Notes: generated by a model from the sequence alone, not told the origin. A stretch of DNA of 64,000 nucleotides from Anastrepha obliqua (GCF_027943255.1 NC_072892.1:22529792-22593791); one strand, 5' to 3'. Shown: positions 1-11,819, counted from the stretch's first letter. A program made the numbers and translations.

Positions 1-199
1 AAGAAGAGTACTTTTTCAACTCAAAATGCTTACATTCCCATATGAACACCTGAAAATTATTAGGGCGTAAATTTAGCCATCGATGTCAAATAGAAAGCTT
101 GCATAGGTTGAGTGCAAAAAATTTTGGTTGAAATACAGTTAGTTTAATTTTCATTTTATTTTAATATTATTAAATCTATGGTTACAGACTTTTGCAGAC

Positions 200-410
200 T
201 AAAGGTACAAAATATGAGAGGTTAGAATGTCTCTCGGTGCTAGAGCTTCAGAGCTTACTCAGATTCGCAGAAGACGCAGGCCTATTACAAGAAGTCTACT
301 ACAAGGAAACGTAAGGGTGAAGCTCCATCTGGTACCACTAAGGACCAATAGGTCTATGTGATGGCTTTCAGCCATCCATGTCACCCTTACCTAACCTAAA
401 GGCACAAAAT
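200..410 (+). mobile_element. 5'-truncated LINE insertion with target-site duplication
   Basis: A short non-LTR retrotransposon 3' end at 214-396. It reads the last 21 codons of an ORF2 on the + strand (252-314, beginning SLLRFAEDAG, ending in TAA), then a short 3' UTR ending CCTTACCTAACC. The insert is flanked by near-identical 14-bp repeats, taaaggtacaaaat at 200-213 and taaaggcacaaaat at 397-410, with one mismatch. The C-terminal LLRFA motif recurs in the longer LINE ending at 26742. Target-site duplication plus 5' truncation is the normal outcome of target-primed reverse transcription. Confidence 0.6.
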
Positions 411-549
411 GAAGATAAGACTCAAAAGTATGTAGTTATTCATTTCAGTTTCTTTTCAATTCATTTTGTCTGACAGACTAGAAGAATACAATTTTACTTA
501 CAACTAAGGTAATAACATCTTCCATAACAGGTGAATAACATCTGCCATA

Positions 550-1090
550 ACAGGGCAAGAGAATCTAGCAGTACAGAGCGTCCTTGCTAATCCACGCTGC
601 GCTTCGAAATTAGTCGGTGAATGTAAGACAAAACTGAACAGTGTTGCAAAACACAATAAAGTTTATGTTATTTGGATGCCTGGTCATTGTGGTATTACAG
701 TGAACGAGTTCGCTGGCGAATGAAGGCTCTGAAAGCATACCACTGGGTCCTGAACCCCTTCTATGTGTCGATTCTGCATCCAATTAACTACAGCGAGCAT
801 AGAAGACTAACCATAGAAGACGTTTGTCTGAGTAGAACTCCTGCTGAGTAGCCAAGTGCTTTGTGAAATTAGCAACCTTCTTCCTAAAACTTAGTAGAAA
901 GGACCTGACAGTACTGGTGGGTGTAATCACAGGGAGCAACGCCTCTGGTCAGCATATGGCTACCTGGGAATCATTGAGGACCCAATAGCCCTATCATGTC
1001 GCGAGAATGAGAACACTGCAAAGCATTTTCTCCGTAATTGTCCGGCGTTTTCTAGAATCAGGCTTAGGCTGCTGGGTTGCGATGTACTCG
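550..1090 (+). mobile_element. Degenerate LINE ORF2 fragment (RNase H end and C-terminal zinc knuckle)
   Basis: The + strand reads the second half of a LINE RNase H domain (VYVIWMPGHCGITVNEF at about 655-712, the WVPGH..I.GNE signature). After many stops it reads a C-terminal region containing ENTAKHFLRNCPAF-like text at about 1008-1060. Frameshifts and stops throughout mean this is a dead copy. The RNase H places it in the I/R1/LOA-like group of non-LTR elements rather than in Jockey proper; the exact family cannot be named by eye. Confidence 0.5.
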
Positions 1091-1114
1091 TTGGTTGGTT
1101 GGTTGGTAAGGGTG

Positions 1115-2260
1115 GTGATTGATCCTGAATCCAACTAGCGCTTCCGCAGCATTTTGTTGCCACATCCTCGTTACCAATTTGTTTAACAGTTATTTACAGC
1201 AAGACTATATCCAGTCTGTGTGGTTTCGGAATCTTATTAGGCTGTTGACGTCTAAGCTAGGCAGTTGCTCGAGACTCTCGAACAACGGTTTGCCCAGGGT
1301 TAACATTCTGTTCTTCCATAGAGCAGGGCATTCACAGAGGAAATGGAACATTGTTTCCTATTTCTCCGGTTGTACAACTATGACACAACACATACTTGTG
1401 AGGGATGCCCATTTTGGAGGCTTGTTCTCCGATAGACCAGAAGCCAGTTATGACTGACGTTAGTCTACAGGCGTCCCGTCGTTTCATGTTTATCAATGTC
1501 GACGATTGCTCGAGGTTGTAGGAGGGCCATATCGTCCTGCTGATTTTGCATTTCGTCTGGCCTCTTCATCTACAATCCGCGATTCAAAGGTATTTTAGGG
1601 AAATTGCATTCTTGACTGCACCTAATGCAAGAACGTTATTCATGGCAGATCCCCCTCTTGCCAGTTCATCTGCCTTTTCGTTACCTTCAATGTGACGGTG
1701 TCCCGATACCCAGATTAAGGTAACTTTTTGGTTTTCACTCAAAGTGGTGAGGCTATTCCTACTTTGTTCTACCCCTTTAGAGGTTGTTGTAGCCGAATCC
1801 AGTGCCTGGATTGCTGCTTAGCTATACGAAAGAATAGCGATATTGCCCTTAAAAGAGAAATCTGCGATTAGTAACCTACAGGCTTCCCCAATTGCCAGTA
1901 CTTCCGCCTGGAAGACACTGCTAGTATTAGGGAGACGCACAGATTTTTCAATTCCAAGTCTATGATAATATATACCAGCTCCAAAACCACAATCCATTTT
2001 ACTGCCATCTGTATATACTGTAGTATCGAAGTTGTTTAGTGAGAATCCCTTATTCTATTCCTCCTTAGATGGAAAGAGAGTGGCAAAATTTGTGCTGAAA
2101 TTTACCGTTGGTACGATGCAATCAGTCCGCTCCGAAGTTAACTGAGTTTGTCGCAATAATAGACTTGCGTGACCATAAGTTTTTTCTTTCCAGCGACCCG
2201 CTTCATGTACTCGTACTTAGTATGGATAAGGTTCATAATCTTCCTTTCCGGATCTCTTAA
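1115..2260 (-). mobile_element. LINE ORF2 fragment, RNase H plus C-terminus
   Basis: On the minus strand, from right to left: remnants of the region between RT and RNase H (2260-2050); an RNase H start reading VYTDGSKMDCGFGAGIYY near 2020 and SVFQAEVLAIGEAC near 1900; the WVSGHRHIEGNEKADEL-like segment near 1690; and a C-terminus with FHFLCECPALWKNRM near 1330, ending at a stop near 1205. Single frameshifts and an internal stop break it. It faces the + strand LINE fragment at 550-1090. Confidence 0.6.
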
Positions 2261-2264
2261 GATT

Positions 2265-2455
2265 TATCAATGAATCCAGACAACTTGCGAAGAGTGATCT
2301 CAAAAGAAATTTTTCCGTCTTACCATCTATATAATATCTATCCTATCTCTCTATTCCTCCCACTGCAATCTAACCGGGTGTAGTACAATGGTCTGGCTTG
2401 TGCTTGGACTTGTTCAACCCCCCACAAATCTAATCTAATCTAATCTAACAGATCG
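2265..2455 (+). mobile_element. Possible LINE 3' tail with (TAATC)n terminus
   Basis: The segment ends in a run of AATCT units at about 2430-2450. Short terminal repeats of this kind are typical of some non-LTR elements. The upstream phrase 'tacaatggtctggcttgtgc' resembles LINE 3' UTR text elsewhere in the window. No coding part is readable, so the assignment rests on the tail alone. Confidence 0.3.
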
Positions 2456-2744
2456 TTAATAGGTGATTTAAAAGGAGTTTTCGGAAATGAAAAATCAGTT
2501 TTGTTTTGAAGTTTTATTATATTCCAAAAGTGCACTTATAACCACATGAGAAATTAACTGCTAGCACATGGAGATAAATTCAATTCTGAACACGAAGAGG
2601 TTTGCTGGGTAGTAATCAGCGCGAGAAGTTCAGAACTGGAATCACTGATTACTTCGTAACGAAATATAAGAATCTGGATTCTTTTGAACTTCTTCTTTCA
2701 AGTGCCGTTACACTAATTACACATACAGCGTGAACTAAAGGGTC

Positions 2745-3150
2745 TTTCAAAAGACGCGCCTAGATGTTCCTTCAAAATAAAACATGCCAAAATTGGATAA
2801 AATTTCACTATTTGTGTTTAAAATACGGCCCTTAAAAATTATATGTGAAAAATTACATCATTGAAATGTTCACCATGGCCACGTCTATAGGAAAAATCCA
2901 GCAAACAATCGATTCATGAATGAATAGTCGCTGAGAACGTCGAGATATCGATGTTGAAGGTTGTTCAGCAACATTTTGCGAAATAGCAGCGATTTTTTGA
3001 ACAGAGCGTCCAGTTTTTAGTTCGCCAGCTAATTTCACCCACCACACCCGTTCCGCACCAGTTCGCAAATAGTCACCGAGTGTGCAGTATAGGACCAGGC
3101 CATTAAGAGACTGCCGCATACAATGTCTTATTGCAGGACAAGCACACACC
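2745..3150 (-). mobile_element. IS630-Tc1-mariner-type remnant (N-terminal HTH region)
   Basis: The minus strand reads RTGAERVWWVKLAGELKTGR, then SVQKIAAISQNVAEQPSTS and ISRRSQRLFIHES (3089-2915). This resembles the helix-turn-helix part of a Tc1/mariner-superfamily transposase in which a phase of 'S.RRRSQ.L' precedes the second helix. The left edge (2740-2765, ggtctttcaaaagacgcgcc) looks like a terminal repeat. No catalytic domain is present. The family is uncertain. Confidence 0.4.
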
Positions 3151-3156
3151 TACTTA

Positions 3157-3190
3157 TGCATACATACATACATATGTGTGTGTGAACATA
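3157..3190. repeat. CATA/TG microsatellite
   Basis: Simple run of CATA units passing into TGTG units. The stretch 3190-3780 around it holds no recognisable gene. Confidence 0.7.
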
Positions 3191-4049
3191 TGAGTATTTT
3201 GGCACTTAGCTCAGTTTAAGCTAAGCGTTTGCCGCCATTTAAGCCTCTAAGCGCGAAAGCGGTCGACACAGTTATTTTTGGTTGGCGTGACATTGAAACG
3301 TGTTGGCACACAAAAAAAAAATTGACTTGCTGTAATCGACTCGGTGATATTGCTTGCTGTTTCTATGATTTATGGTGCATGCTACTTTTGGAAAAAAGCG
3401 CTTTTAATTGCAAAAGTAAATGTTTGAAAAAAAGCGTATTTATGTTTACATACATATAGTATATGTATGTATAAGTATATGTATTTTATAACGGATTTGC
3501 AAATAAATCGTATTTGCAAGCACAAAGTGATAAGGAAGAATTTGGGTGAAGGCCAGTGAAAAGAAACTGTAAGCCATTACCGAGTTATTGGACAAAAATG
3601 TGGGCATTGTCGTAAGTTTTGCCGAAAATTGCTTGAGTGTAATAAGAAGTAGATTGTAACAGTTTTGAAAAAAATTTATAATCTTTATATTGTAGGTATT
3701 CAATGTTGAAAATTTCGGATATAGTTTTTTAAGTAAATTACCATGCGTTATTCTTTTTTTTAATATTTTTTATAAATTTAAGGGGTTAGGGGTAGTCAGA
3801 GGTCCGAAAAAATGATGATTTTCAAAATTTGTTTTTGCTAGTCAGTTGCTTCATTTTGCAAAAATTAAAACATAGCATCAATACATCATTTTTCGACTTG
3901 ACTTAGGCAAGGTTAGGTTATGCTAAGTTTCCACCGCACCCGCTATCGTGTTCTCTGCCGCTATCGTGTTCTTAGCGCAAACACGAAACAAAACTCCTGT
4001 CAAATCCCATACAAAATTAAAACACAACTCCATACCTAAACTCACTTTC

Positions 4050-4112
4050 AAAGCGTGTTTTGTGGGTTTGCGTCTAATTTAAAGCGTGTTTTGTTGGGTT
4101 TGCGTCTAATTT
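4050..4112. repeat. 31/32-bp tandem duplication
   Basis: The unit aaagcgtgttttgtgggttt... at 4050-4080 is repeated at 4081-4112 with a single extra T. It lies inside the LINE 3' region. Confidence 0.8.
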
Positions 4113-4218
4113 AATTATTAAGTGGTGGCAATGTTGCTCATTTTCCTCATTTATTATTGCATTCTTATCGAAACATGGCAACAATGATTGCAATTTGTCA
4201 ATATGACATTTGATTGAC

Positions 4219-4410
4219 GGCCGCCGTAGCCGAGTGGGTTGGTGCGTGATCACCATTCGGAATTCACAGAGAGGTCGTTGGTTCGAATCTCGGTGAAAGC
4301 AAAATTAATAAAAACATTTTTCTAATAGCGGTCGCCCCTCGGCAGGCAATGGCAAACCTCCGAGTGTATTTCTGCCATGAAAAAAATCTGCTCATAAACA
4401 TATCATAAAA
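4219..4410 (+). mobile_element. tRNA-derived SINE (family 1), head and middle
   Basis: The tRNA-like head carries an A box (TAGCCGAGTGGG, 4227-4238) and a B box (GGTTCGAATCTC, 4280-4291), the internal RNA polymerase III promoter. The body follows with cctcggcaggcaatggcaaa and tgccatgaaaaa. The tail half of the same family appears at 9805, 11361, 36925 and 43895. It is not a functional tRNA: the acceptor ends do not pair and no CCT-type arm closes the molecule. Confidence 0.7.
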
Positions 4411-4449
4411 CAAAATGAAATAAATGTATAAAAAAAAAAAAATTTTTTT

Positions 4450-4525
4450 GTGATTCGAACCAAGGATTTCGGATCGGAAGCCCACATTGCTAGCCGCTGG
4501 GCTATCGCGCTGTGCTGTCGCCGCA
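4450..4525 (-). mobile_element. tRNA-like SINE head, opposite strand
   Basis: On the minus strand, a TAGCCCAGCGGC A-box match (4504-4493) is followed by a GGTTCGAATC B-box match (4461-4452) and a poly-A-like stretch. This is a second tRNA-derived head that faces the SINE at 4219. The body is too short to assign a family. Confidence 0.5.
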
Positions 4526-6493
4526 AAATAATGTATCATAAATCTGCTTACCATACCAAAGACCATACACTTTGAAAACACATTTCGGTGGAAACAGTTG
4601 ACAGTTCTCCCAAACACAACTCCTGCAAACACGGTGTTTGCTTTTGGTGGAAACGTAATATTAGGTAGTAATGGTTGCCCAGAGAGTGGGCCCACTTGGA
4701 CGAGAAAAGTTTGGTTGATCCTCTGTTATACTATTGCAAGAGGGGAAAAAGAGGAGCAGGAAAAAACGATAGGACGAAAAGGAGAGGGGTGTGGAGGGTT
4801 TTGAGTACGGTGACTGAATTCGCGGTTGTGCTAGCCTCTTTATGCTGCTGATGAAGTTCATCAGATTTTTGATATCAGGACCTACTATCCTACCTATCAG
4901 CAGGCGCAGGAAAGAAGTGAGAACCAAGATGCTTGAATCTTAGTCCCGCTAGAGCTGGGCAGCTAAGGAGCAGGTGCTGAGATGATTCCACCTCATCCTC
5001 CATACAGCTGACGCAAAAAGAACTCGAAATAATTCCGAGTCTCACGGTATGTACATATAGCCCCGCGGATAGTGCCCCGTGAGGATGCCCACGAAATTTG
5101 AGAGATGGGATTTTGTCCTCCTCAGAATTTCCCTCGAACGCCTCCTATCCAAACGTGGCCAGAAGGACTTTGCGACCTTACACGTTCGTGTACTTGCCCA
5201 GCGCTCACTGAGTTGGTGCAAAGCCCATCCTTCCAGAAGTAGAGCGCAGGTTGTCAATGGGATCTCGATCCTCTCATTTCCCAGGCACACTCGTCGGCTT
5301 CGCAGTTTCCAGCGATGTCACCATGACCAGGTAACCAAATTGTCTTTATGTCGAAGAATTCTAATGCAATCGAGAGAGAGAGAGACCAGGCTTTCTCTGA
5401 CCAGTTTCGAATGCACCATAATAGACCCTAAGGCCCCAATTGCCGCTTGGCTATCGGAGTAAATATTTACCTTCTTAACAGTTATTACGCAAGTGAGTTG
5501 CCAGTCAGCTGCTTCTTTGATTTCGGTCACCTCTGCTTGGAACACACTGCAGTGATCCGGTAACCTGAAATTGAGTTTGATGGGAAGCTCTTTGCGGAAT
5601 ACTCCTCCTCCAACCCTACCATCCATGACTTAAGCAAAATTTCCAAAAAAAAATTAATAATTGTAAAGTTAGCGCTGTTTGTGTGGAGCCCATTTCTCCA
5701 GAAGTCCCTTGAGGTGATTATCAAAAGTGTTTGGAGATTCAGCTCAAATCAATCGGACAAGAGAAATTAGTTTTATTAATAGATAATCTTGTGCCTTTTT
5801 ATTTTTCAAAATTAATAATATGGAAATATTTTTCAGATTTTCGAGCAAAAAGGCGACAAATTAATTGTTAAAAACCAAAAAATTGGAATTAAAAATTCAA
5901 TCAGGCACGAGTTTTTATGTTTTTCAAAAGCAGTATAAATTTTATTGAAATCTACCAAGCGGTTTTTAAGTTACAGTGGTCACCAGTTCAAAAAACATAG
6001 TTTTGAGAAAACCACATTTAAAGTTGGGCTATCGATTCCGGAGCGCCCGAGCGTCCTTTGTTAATTGTTGAATAACTCGAAACTCGAACTCACTTCAAAT
6101 TTTCACACAATATTTTTAAGATATTATACTTTAAGAAAACGCAAAAAAATCAAGTTTTTGAAAATTCTGACTACTCCTAACCCCATAATAAATTAACTCT
6201 TTAAAAAATTTTTTTTTTCATATTTTTGGGGGCATATTTTTTTTGTAATTTTTGAAAAAGAATCCCCACTAGATTTTTTTACTTTTTTTTTTAATAGCTA
6301 AGACTATGCTCAGTCATCCTTGAAAGTCTCGTATTCTGATTCTCATAAATTTCCGAGTTATATTCAAATTCGTATCGCGAACCAGTGAACTGGTTTGGAA
6401 AGTCCAAGTGACCGAGAGGAAGGTTTTGGCGTGAATTAGCACTCGGAGGAAGGCATGACTGATGCACTATGGCGAGTGCGACTAAAATCGTTT

Positions 6494-6590
6494 AGTTGTT
6501 GTTGTTGTGGCGGCATAAACATTCTCCTTACATGTACGGGGAATGCTACTGGAATTACTGTCCTTTGCCGGAGTCGCTCCGCTAACATAT
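6494..6590 (+). repeat. Dispersed repeat, gttgttgtt...cataaacattc family, copy 1
   Basis: A short dispersed unit containing ggcataaacattctcc, cggggaatgctactgg and a small inverted repeat near its end. A diverged copy occurs in the opposite orientation at 40308-40410, so it is a family rather than chance low complexity. Confidence 0.5.
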
Positions 6591-6639
6591 ATTAGAAAAA
6601 TCGAGACTGAAAGAAATCGTTCAAACGGCTTCTGGGCCA

Positions 6640-6720
6640 ATCAAGAAGATGAAGAAGAAGAATAAGAAGTAGAAGAAGAAAAGGAAGCACAATAATAACA
6701 ATAATAAGAAGAAGCATGTA
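6640..6720. repeat. AAG-rich low-complexity run
   Basis: Interrupted AAG/AAT triplets. The minus-strand reading of leucine-rich peptide here is a product of the triplet run, not a gene. Confidence 0.7.
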
Positions 6721-6789
6721 AAATACATTAAAATAGTTTAAAGCAAATTGTAATTTAAAACAAATCAGTCTGAAATTTTGTCGCACATT

Positions 6790-9700
6790 AACAAAATTTA
6801 AATATTCAATCTGCTACATAACTAAGTAACTGATAATATCTTTCCGTCGCAGAGTTTGTTTACTTAAATTATTTTTCAAGAGTAATTGGAGTACTGATTT
6901 TTGTTCTTGTAAATGTAGTAATGAGCTCTGAGACTAATTGCGCGCAGATAAAAATTAGATAACGGAATTATACGAATGTATTTGAGGCCCACATGCATAC
7001 ATACCCAAATAGTACAATATAAGTGCATATGTAAATACATATATACATATGTACATACACAAGCATTCAAATAAGGCACTTTCTCATTTGTTTTCCAAAA
7101 ATGAATAAATAAGCCCAAAAATGGATTAAAAAAAGCCATGAAATTTACGTTTACTCTAACAGCATACAAAAGTACAATAGTACAGAACTGTAACATTTTT
7201 GATGAAGTATTGCACTTGATAGCAAAATAAAAACGTAGACTCAGACGAAATGAAAGCGTCAAGTCGCGTGTTAAGCGTTGATTGAATAATAATTTACGCC
7301 AAAATACACTCAGACAACTCGCCAACAGCGCAGGCCAGGCGGCAGGCGAGTGAATGGCCAGTCAAGCAGTATGTCAGCCGGCCAACTGTATGCAAGTACT
7401 GTCGTATATATGTATGTATGTATGTATGTACAGTCGTACTATAACTTTATTTTTGTATGCATGTAGGCAGCAAGCGGAAACTGTTAATATGCAATGAATA
7501 TGTAATTAAAAGAAAATGATTTGCAAAATCACTTTTGAAATGCGCTAAAAATAGATTAACTGAAAATGCATATAAGTGCGTGCTCGCTTGCATAGCTGCA
7601 AAGTGGCAGCGAGCGTGCAGTGCTTGGAATGGCATGAGAAATCGGCTAGCAAGATGCACAAACATGTACGTGTGCCTGACAGCTGACAGCGTTACATATG
7701 CGCATACATACATACCCACATATGTATCTCGTCTTCCTTGTTATCCTAATGCAAAGTGGCGATTTTTGTAATTTTTTTTTCTCCATGATAATTCGATTTC
7801 ATGGCATTGCACTCCTGAATTGTATCGTAAATTCACAAAAATTGTGTGTTGTTTTTGCTTTTTTTCATGTAACTGCTTTAATGCTCTAAATGCATTCAAA
7901 TAACTTGCAATAATAAGAGTTGTAAAAGTGATTTGCGAGTTGGCAAGGCAAAATGCCGAAATGATCGTAAAAATGTCAATGCGAATTACAAGGTGATCGG
8001 TGTTGATGTGAAGTGACCGCGCAGCAAGACAATGCAATGTGCATTGGCAGGGTAGTGTTGCTTTTTTCTAAAAGAATTTGTTGTTTTGTGCCTTCGTTGA
8101 AACTTTTATTGTTTGCAATTCTTTACTTATATGCTGTTATATCGCCTCTTGTTATTGTTGCGGTTGTAGAAATTATGCCACTATTGTTTTTGTTGCTATT
8201 ACTCATTCTCCAGGTAAGCCTTGCCGGCTTGACGCAGCCAAATTTGTTCACAATTGAGTGCAAGCACACACTCACGCAGGCATATTTCCCCTTACAGGCA
8301 GCATTTTAACACGAATGCCTTTCAACAACAATAATAACGATCATGACATTAATCGTCAGCCTGACTTATCACAGTAATACCATATTTCGAAACAAACGGC
8401 AACAGTTGTGGTAAACAATGCCGAAAACAGAAGCAATGATTGTTTTGGGGTTTTGTGTATTTTTGGCTGCGAAGTCGATTTCAGTCATTTTTTATACCAT
8501 TCTCAATTTTGTTAAGAGAAAATTTCAAAGATCTTCTCAGTAGACCGATTTGCAGAGAGAATTTTTCTCCATTTATTATTAGTATTTAAGCCAGGCGTGG
8601 TTCCTTTCAATTATCTCATTCAACAAGCATGCATGCATACATTTCTCAATAGATTTCTAAAAGAATTTCTAGAAAGACCAAACAAATATACGACACCTTC
8701 ACCTGCCCTATTTCCACTAATTTTTCTCATGTATGTATGTATTTTTTTCTCTAATGTAATGTTTAGCTGGGCGGAGTATGACTTACAAACTATGCAGAGC
8801 TGTTAATATGACTTTAATCGCCTTCCTAGTGTATTGCTAGGCTGCTCACTGATAACAAGAGATCTTATGCTCTCAGCAAACTGAAATAAATACATAGGGT
8901 GCCTCAGAGCTCAATAAACAAAAACTCTAAAGTGGTTAGAAACGAAATGCACATACATACATACATGTAGAAAATGTTCTCATACTAAGCTCTCCCTTCT
9001 CTTTTCCACTTGTACGAACGGTGCATCACCCTCCCACAATCGCGCACTACTCTCCCTGAGATAAGCTACATTAGCATACATATACATATATATATACATG
9101 TGCATGCATACATATATACGTATAATTTAATTAGCTTTATTCCACAGCAGTTACTTAGTTGCTTGTTTTATAGCGTAAGAAATGTACGTGAAATTATTTG
9201 TTTGTTAGTTTTTAATTTATAATTGATCGCAAATTTTATAATTGATCACAATCGGATATAATTTTTTCAAACTAAAGTTTGCAATAAGTTGCAAAGATTG
9301 TCTACAGCATGCTGGTAAATCACTGTAAGTGCAAGCCTTGTTAATCATGAAAGGCATACGATTTTCAACTAAAGATCAGCTATATTGTGTATCTTAAACA
9401 ATTATTCTTGCAGTACGCAAACACGTATCATCATTTTCAGCCCGGTTCAATAACCCTGCAATTGGGGTTTTGTTTTCGCAATTGGTTGCGTTTGATTGTA
9501 TTGTTGTTGCTTAAATGCACATAAGTATGTATGTACCTACTACCATAAAGTTATGTTTACTTGGTGAGACAAAAATCTAAACAGAATGTAGCATTGAATT
9601 TAAATTACACTCCCTATAAAATTTAGAATTTTAAATTTTAATTCGTCAACACTTGCAAGTAAGAATTATATTAGTTAGCTGAAAACTAGTGCCACTAATT

Positions 9701-9800
9701 AAATAAAATGTAAAGGGGAATTGGTTTATAAATTTTGCATTCTTTGTTTGGTCTTTTAAATCTATTTCGGCACCCTTCAAAGCAATCATCCTTACACCCT
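6790..9800. other. No gene recognised; AT-rich unique DNA with microsatellites
   Basis: I see no convincing coding region. (TATG)n occurs at about 7408-7430 and CATA runs near 7700, 8950 and 9085. A short ATG-started hydrophobic reading ending at a strong splice-donor match lies at 8175-8213 and is discussed as a finding. Confidence 0.5.
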
Positions 9801-9804
9801 TAAC

Positions 9805-9938
9805 ATTTGCCATGAAAAAACTCCTCATAAAAAACCATTTGCCGTTCGGAGGCGACATAAAAATGTAGGTCCCTCCATTTGTAGAAAAACATCCAGAGTC
9901 GTAACTCAAATCGAAAGCTCGGCCAAATAAACACCAAA
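9805..9938 (+). mobile_element. SINE family 1, tail fragment
   Basis: Reads tgccatgaaaaaactcctca, tgccgttcgga, taggtccctccatttgt and aagctcggccaa, the order expected for the 3' half of the SINE whose head is at 4219. The head is missing. Confidence 0.6.
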
Positions 9939-9939
9939 G

Positions 9940-11340
9940 GATTTAAGCGCTAATTCTATACACATAAATACATATTTCGATACAGTTAGGTTATTACAAA
10001 CAACCGTTATGTGAAAAATGTCATAATATTTTTGTGCAGTCTGAGTTCGGTCCTACAAATCGAAAAATAATGTTAGCCGCTTTTCTGAAACAGCAAAATT
10101 TTTGTGGCAAATATAAAGCATTTTTCATAGCACCAAAAAAATATTTACTGTAAACTTAAATTTATGTTTATACATATATATATATATTTTAATAAATTCT
10201 CTTTTTTGCTCAATCTCGCGTTTTCACTGAAATTGAAGTTTGACGCATTTGATTTGCACTAAAATGCTAAATAAGTAGTTGATGTGTAAAAGAGTCGTAA
10301 AAATTAACATATTTCAATTTTTTTATTGATAAAATCTGGAAAATATAAAAATAGTTAATACTAAATTTTTATACAGCGCATATTCATGCACGTTTTTCAT
10401 TAACACAATTAAAAAAAACTGTCTAGATAGTAAAAATGTTTTAAAAACCGAAATAACGGCATAAGTAATAAAAATAACAAAATAATAATAATATGAAAAG
10501 TAAACACGAAGACATTAATGTCTTAAAAATCTACAAAAAGTCATATCGATACGCATATGTGTGTATGTCTAAGTGTGTGCGCTCTAATTCGTCAAATTGT
10601 GAAGCACCCGCTGGCAGTGCAGGAGAAAGAAGAAAAACAAATACACTAACGCGACGTAGTGTTAATGACGTATGCATGTGTGTATGTGCGTGTATATGAT
10701 CATAAAATTATTGCGAACAGATGCAACAAAAACAAAAAAAAAAAACTGCGATAGAGGCTCTTATAACAATATTAAAAAACAACAACACATTTCACGCTTT
10801 CAACAACTCATTTTGGCATTTCGACAAGTAATTGTTTATGTGCGTACGTACGCACGTAAGTATGTATGTGTGTATGTATGCAAGTACGAAAACGTATTTA
10901 TGTCCGCAAAGACACTTGTGAGCAAAAAAGTTATAACTTCCGCTAGCCGTAATTGGCTTTGTTGGAAAGCAAATTGACAATTTCATTTACCGCACACTCG
11001 CAATGCATACACACATACATACATATATATGCAAATATGTACATACCCGGCAAACAGAGGGAAAATATTCTATAACGCTTGATTTGATTTCATGATTAAT
11101 TTTGCGCCACCTCTTATTTTCCTAGCTATTGAATTTTATATACAAAATTTTTATTTAAAAAAGCTTTTATAATTTACTCAAAAAGTGGCTGCCATTTGGC
11201 TACGGATCGTACCTTACGTATTTACTTACATTTTTTATGTCATTGCTAAAAAAATTTACTTCTAGAATAACTTGTAAGTTTTGATATCAATGAAATGGCT
11301 CGATTGTAATCATTTAATTTTTATTAAAAAAAAAAAATAA
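9940..11340. other. No gene recognised
   Basis: AT-rich sequence with CA/TA repeats (for example 10840-10880 with GTACGTACGCACGTAAGTATG-like alternations). No family motif was seen in any reading frame. Confidence 0.5.
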
Positions 11341-11360
11341 ATAAAAATACATATATATAT

Positions 11361-11562
11361 AATTGGCGAGTACACCCTTTTAGGGTGTTTGGCCGAGCTC
11401 CTCCTCCTATTTGTGGTGTGCGCCTTGATGTTGTTCCACAAATGGAGGGACCTACAGTTTCAAGCCGACACCGAACGCCAAATGGTTTTTTATGAGGAGC
11501 TTTTTCATGGCAGAATACACTCGCAGGCCTGCCATAGCCTGCCAAGGATCGACCGTTATTAT
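11361..11562 (-). mobile_element. SINE family 1, tail fragment, reverse
   Basis: Reverse copy of the SINE 3' half: ggtgtttggccgagctcctc, then tgatgttgttccacaaatgg, aggagctttttcatggcaga and gccaaggatcgaccg, breaking off where the tRNA head should begin. An AT dinucleotide run at 11350-11361 borders its tail end. Confidence 0.7.
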
Positions 11563-11819
11563 ATTATATAATTTCTCTTTTGTTTTTAATTTATATATTG
11601 TAATATAATTAATTTTCAATCTACATAAATAATTTATTGAAAGTATTGAATAAAGGACGTGTAAGGTTATGTTACCTTTATATGTCACAAAATGAAAACG
11701 CACATGTAAACGCTACGATTGCTTTATTTCAACTCAAAAAATATACACAAAAATACAAGGAGACATAGAGCTATATATTCTGCCTCAATTGTACTGGGGG
11801 CAACGATAGACTGCTTTTT

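Larger units (their letters stand above)
3911..5626 (-). mobile_element. 5'-truncated LINE nested in the palindromic element
   Basis: Flanked by gacttaggcaa (3900-3910) and gacttaagcaa (5627-5637), an 11-bp target-site duplication with one mismatch. The minus strand starts inside RNase H (MDGRVGGGVFRKELPIKLNF, then DHCSVFQAEV and IYSDSQAAIGALGS, 5626-5420). It continues through the C-terminal domain (RDFWPRLD-like text and SNFVGILTGHYPRG, about 5290-5060) and a degraded zinc knuckle near 4990. The 3' end on the minus strand is ...cataacctaac at 3911, abutting the duplication. SINE heads lie in its 3' part. Confidence 0.75.
3782..6184. mobile_element. Palindromic-ended non-autonomous element, copy 1, interrupted by a LINE
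   Basis: The left end reads GGGGTTAGGGGTAGTCAGA at 3782-3800 and the right end is its inverted counterpart at 6166-6184. The two halves (3782-3910 and 5627-6184) line up in order with the uninterrupted copy at 62090-62781, including the shared phrases 'tgtgtggagccc', 'caatcggacaagagaaa' and 'gtttttcaaaagcagt'. Without the insert the element would be about 676 bp. It has no coding capacity. Flanks are TTAA on the left and ATAA on the right. Superfamily unknown. Confidence 0.75.

Noticed and set aside
4219..4300. Genuine tRNA gene
   Set aside because: A and B boxes are present, but the acceptor strands do not pair and SINE body text follows directly.
6592..6786. Leucine-rich minus-strand protein
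   Set aside because: Produced by translating an AAG/AAT triplet run.
6876..7325. 149-codon minus-strand reading
   Set aside because: No domain, passes through CATA microsatellites, AT-driven composition; not supported as a gene.
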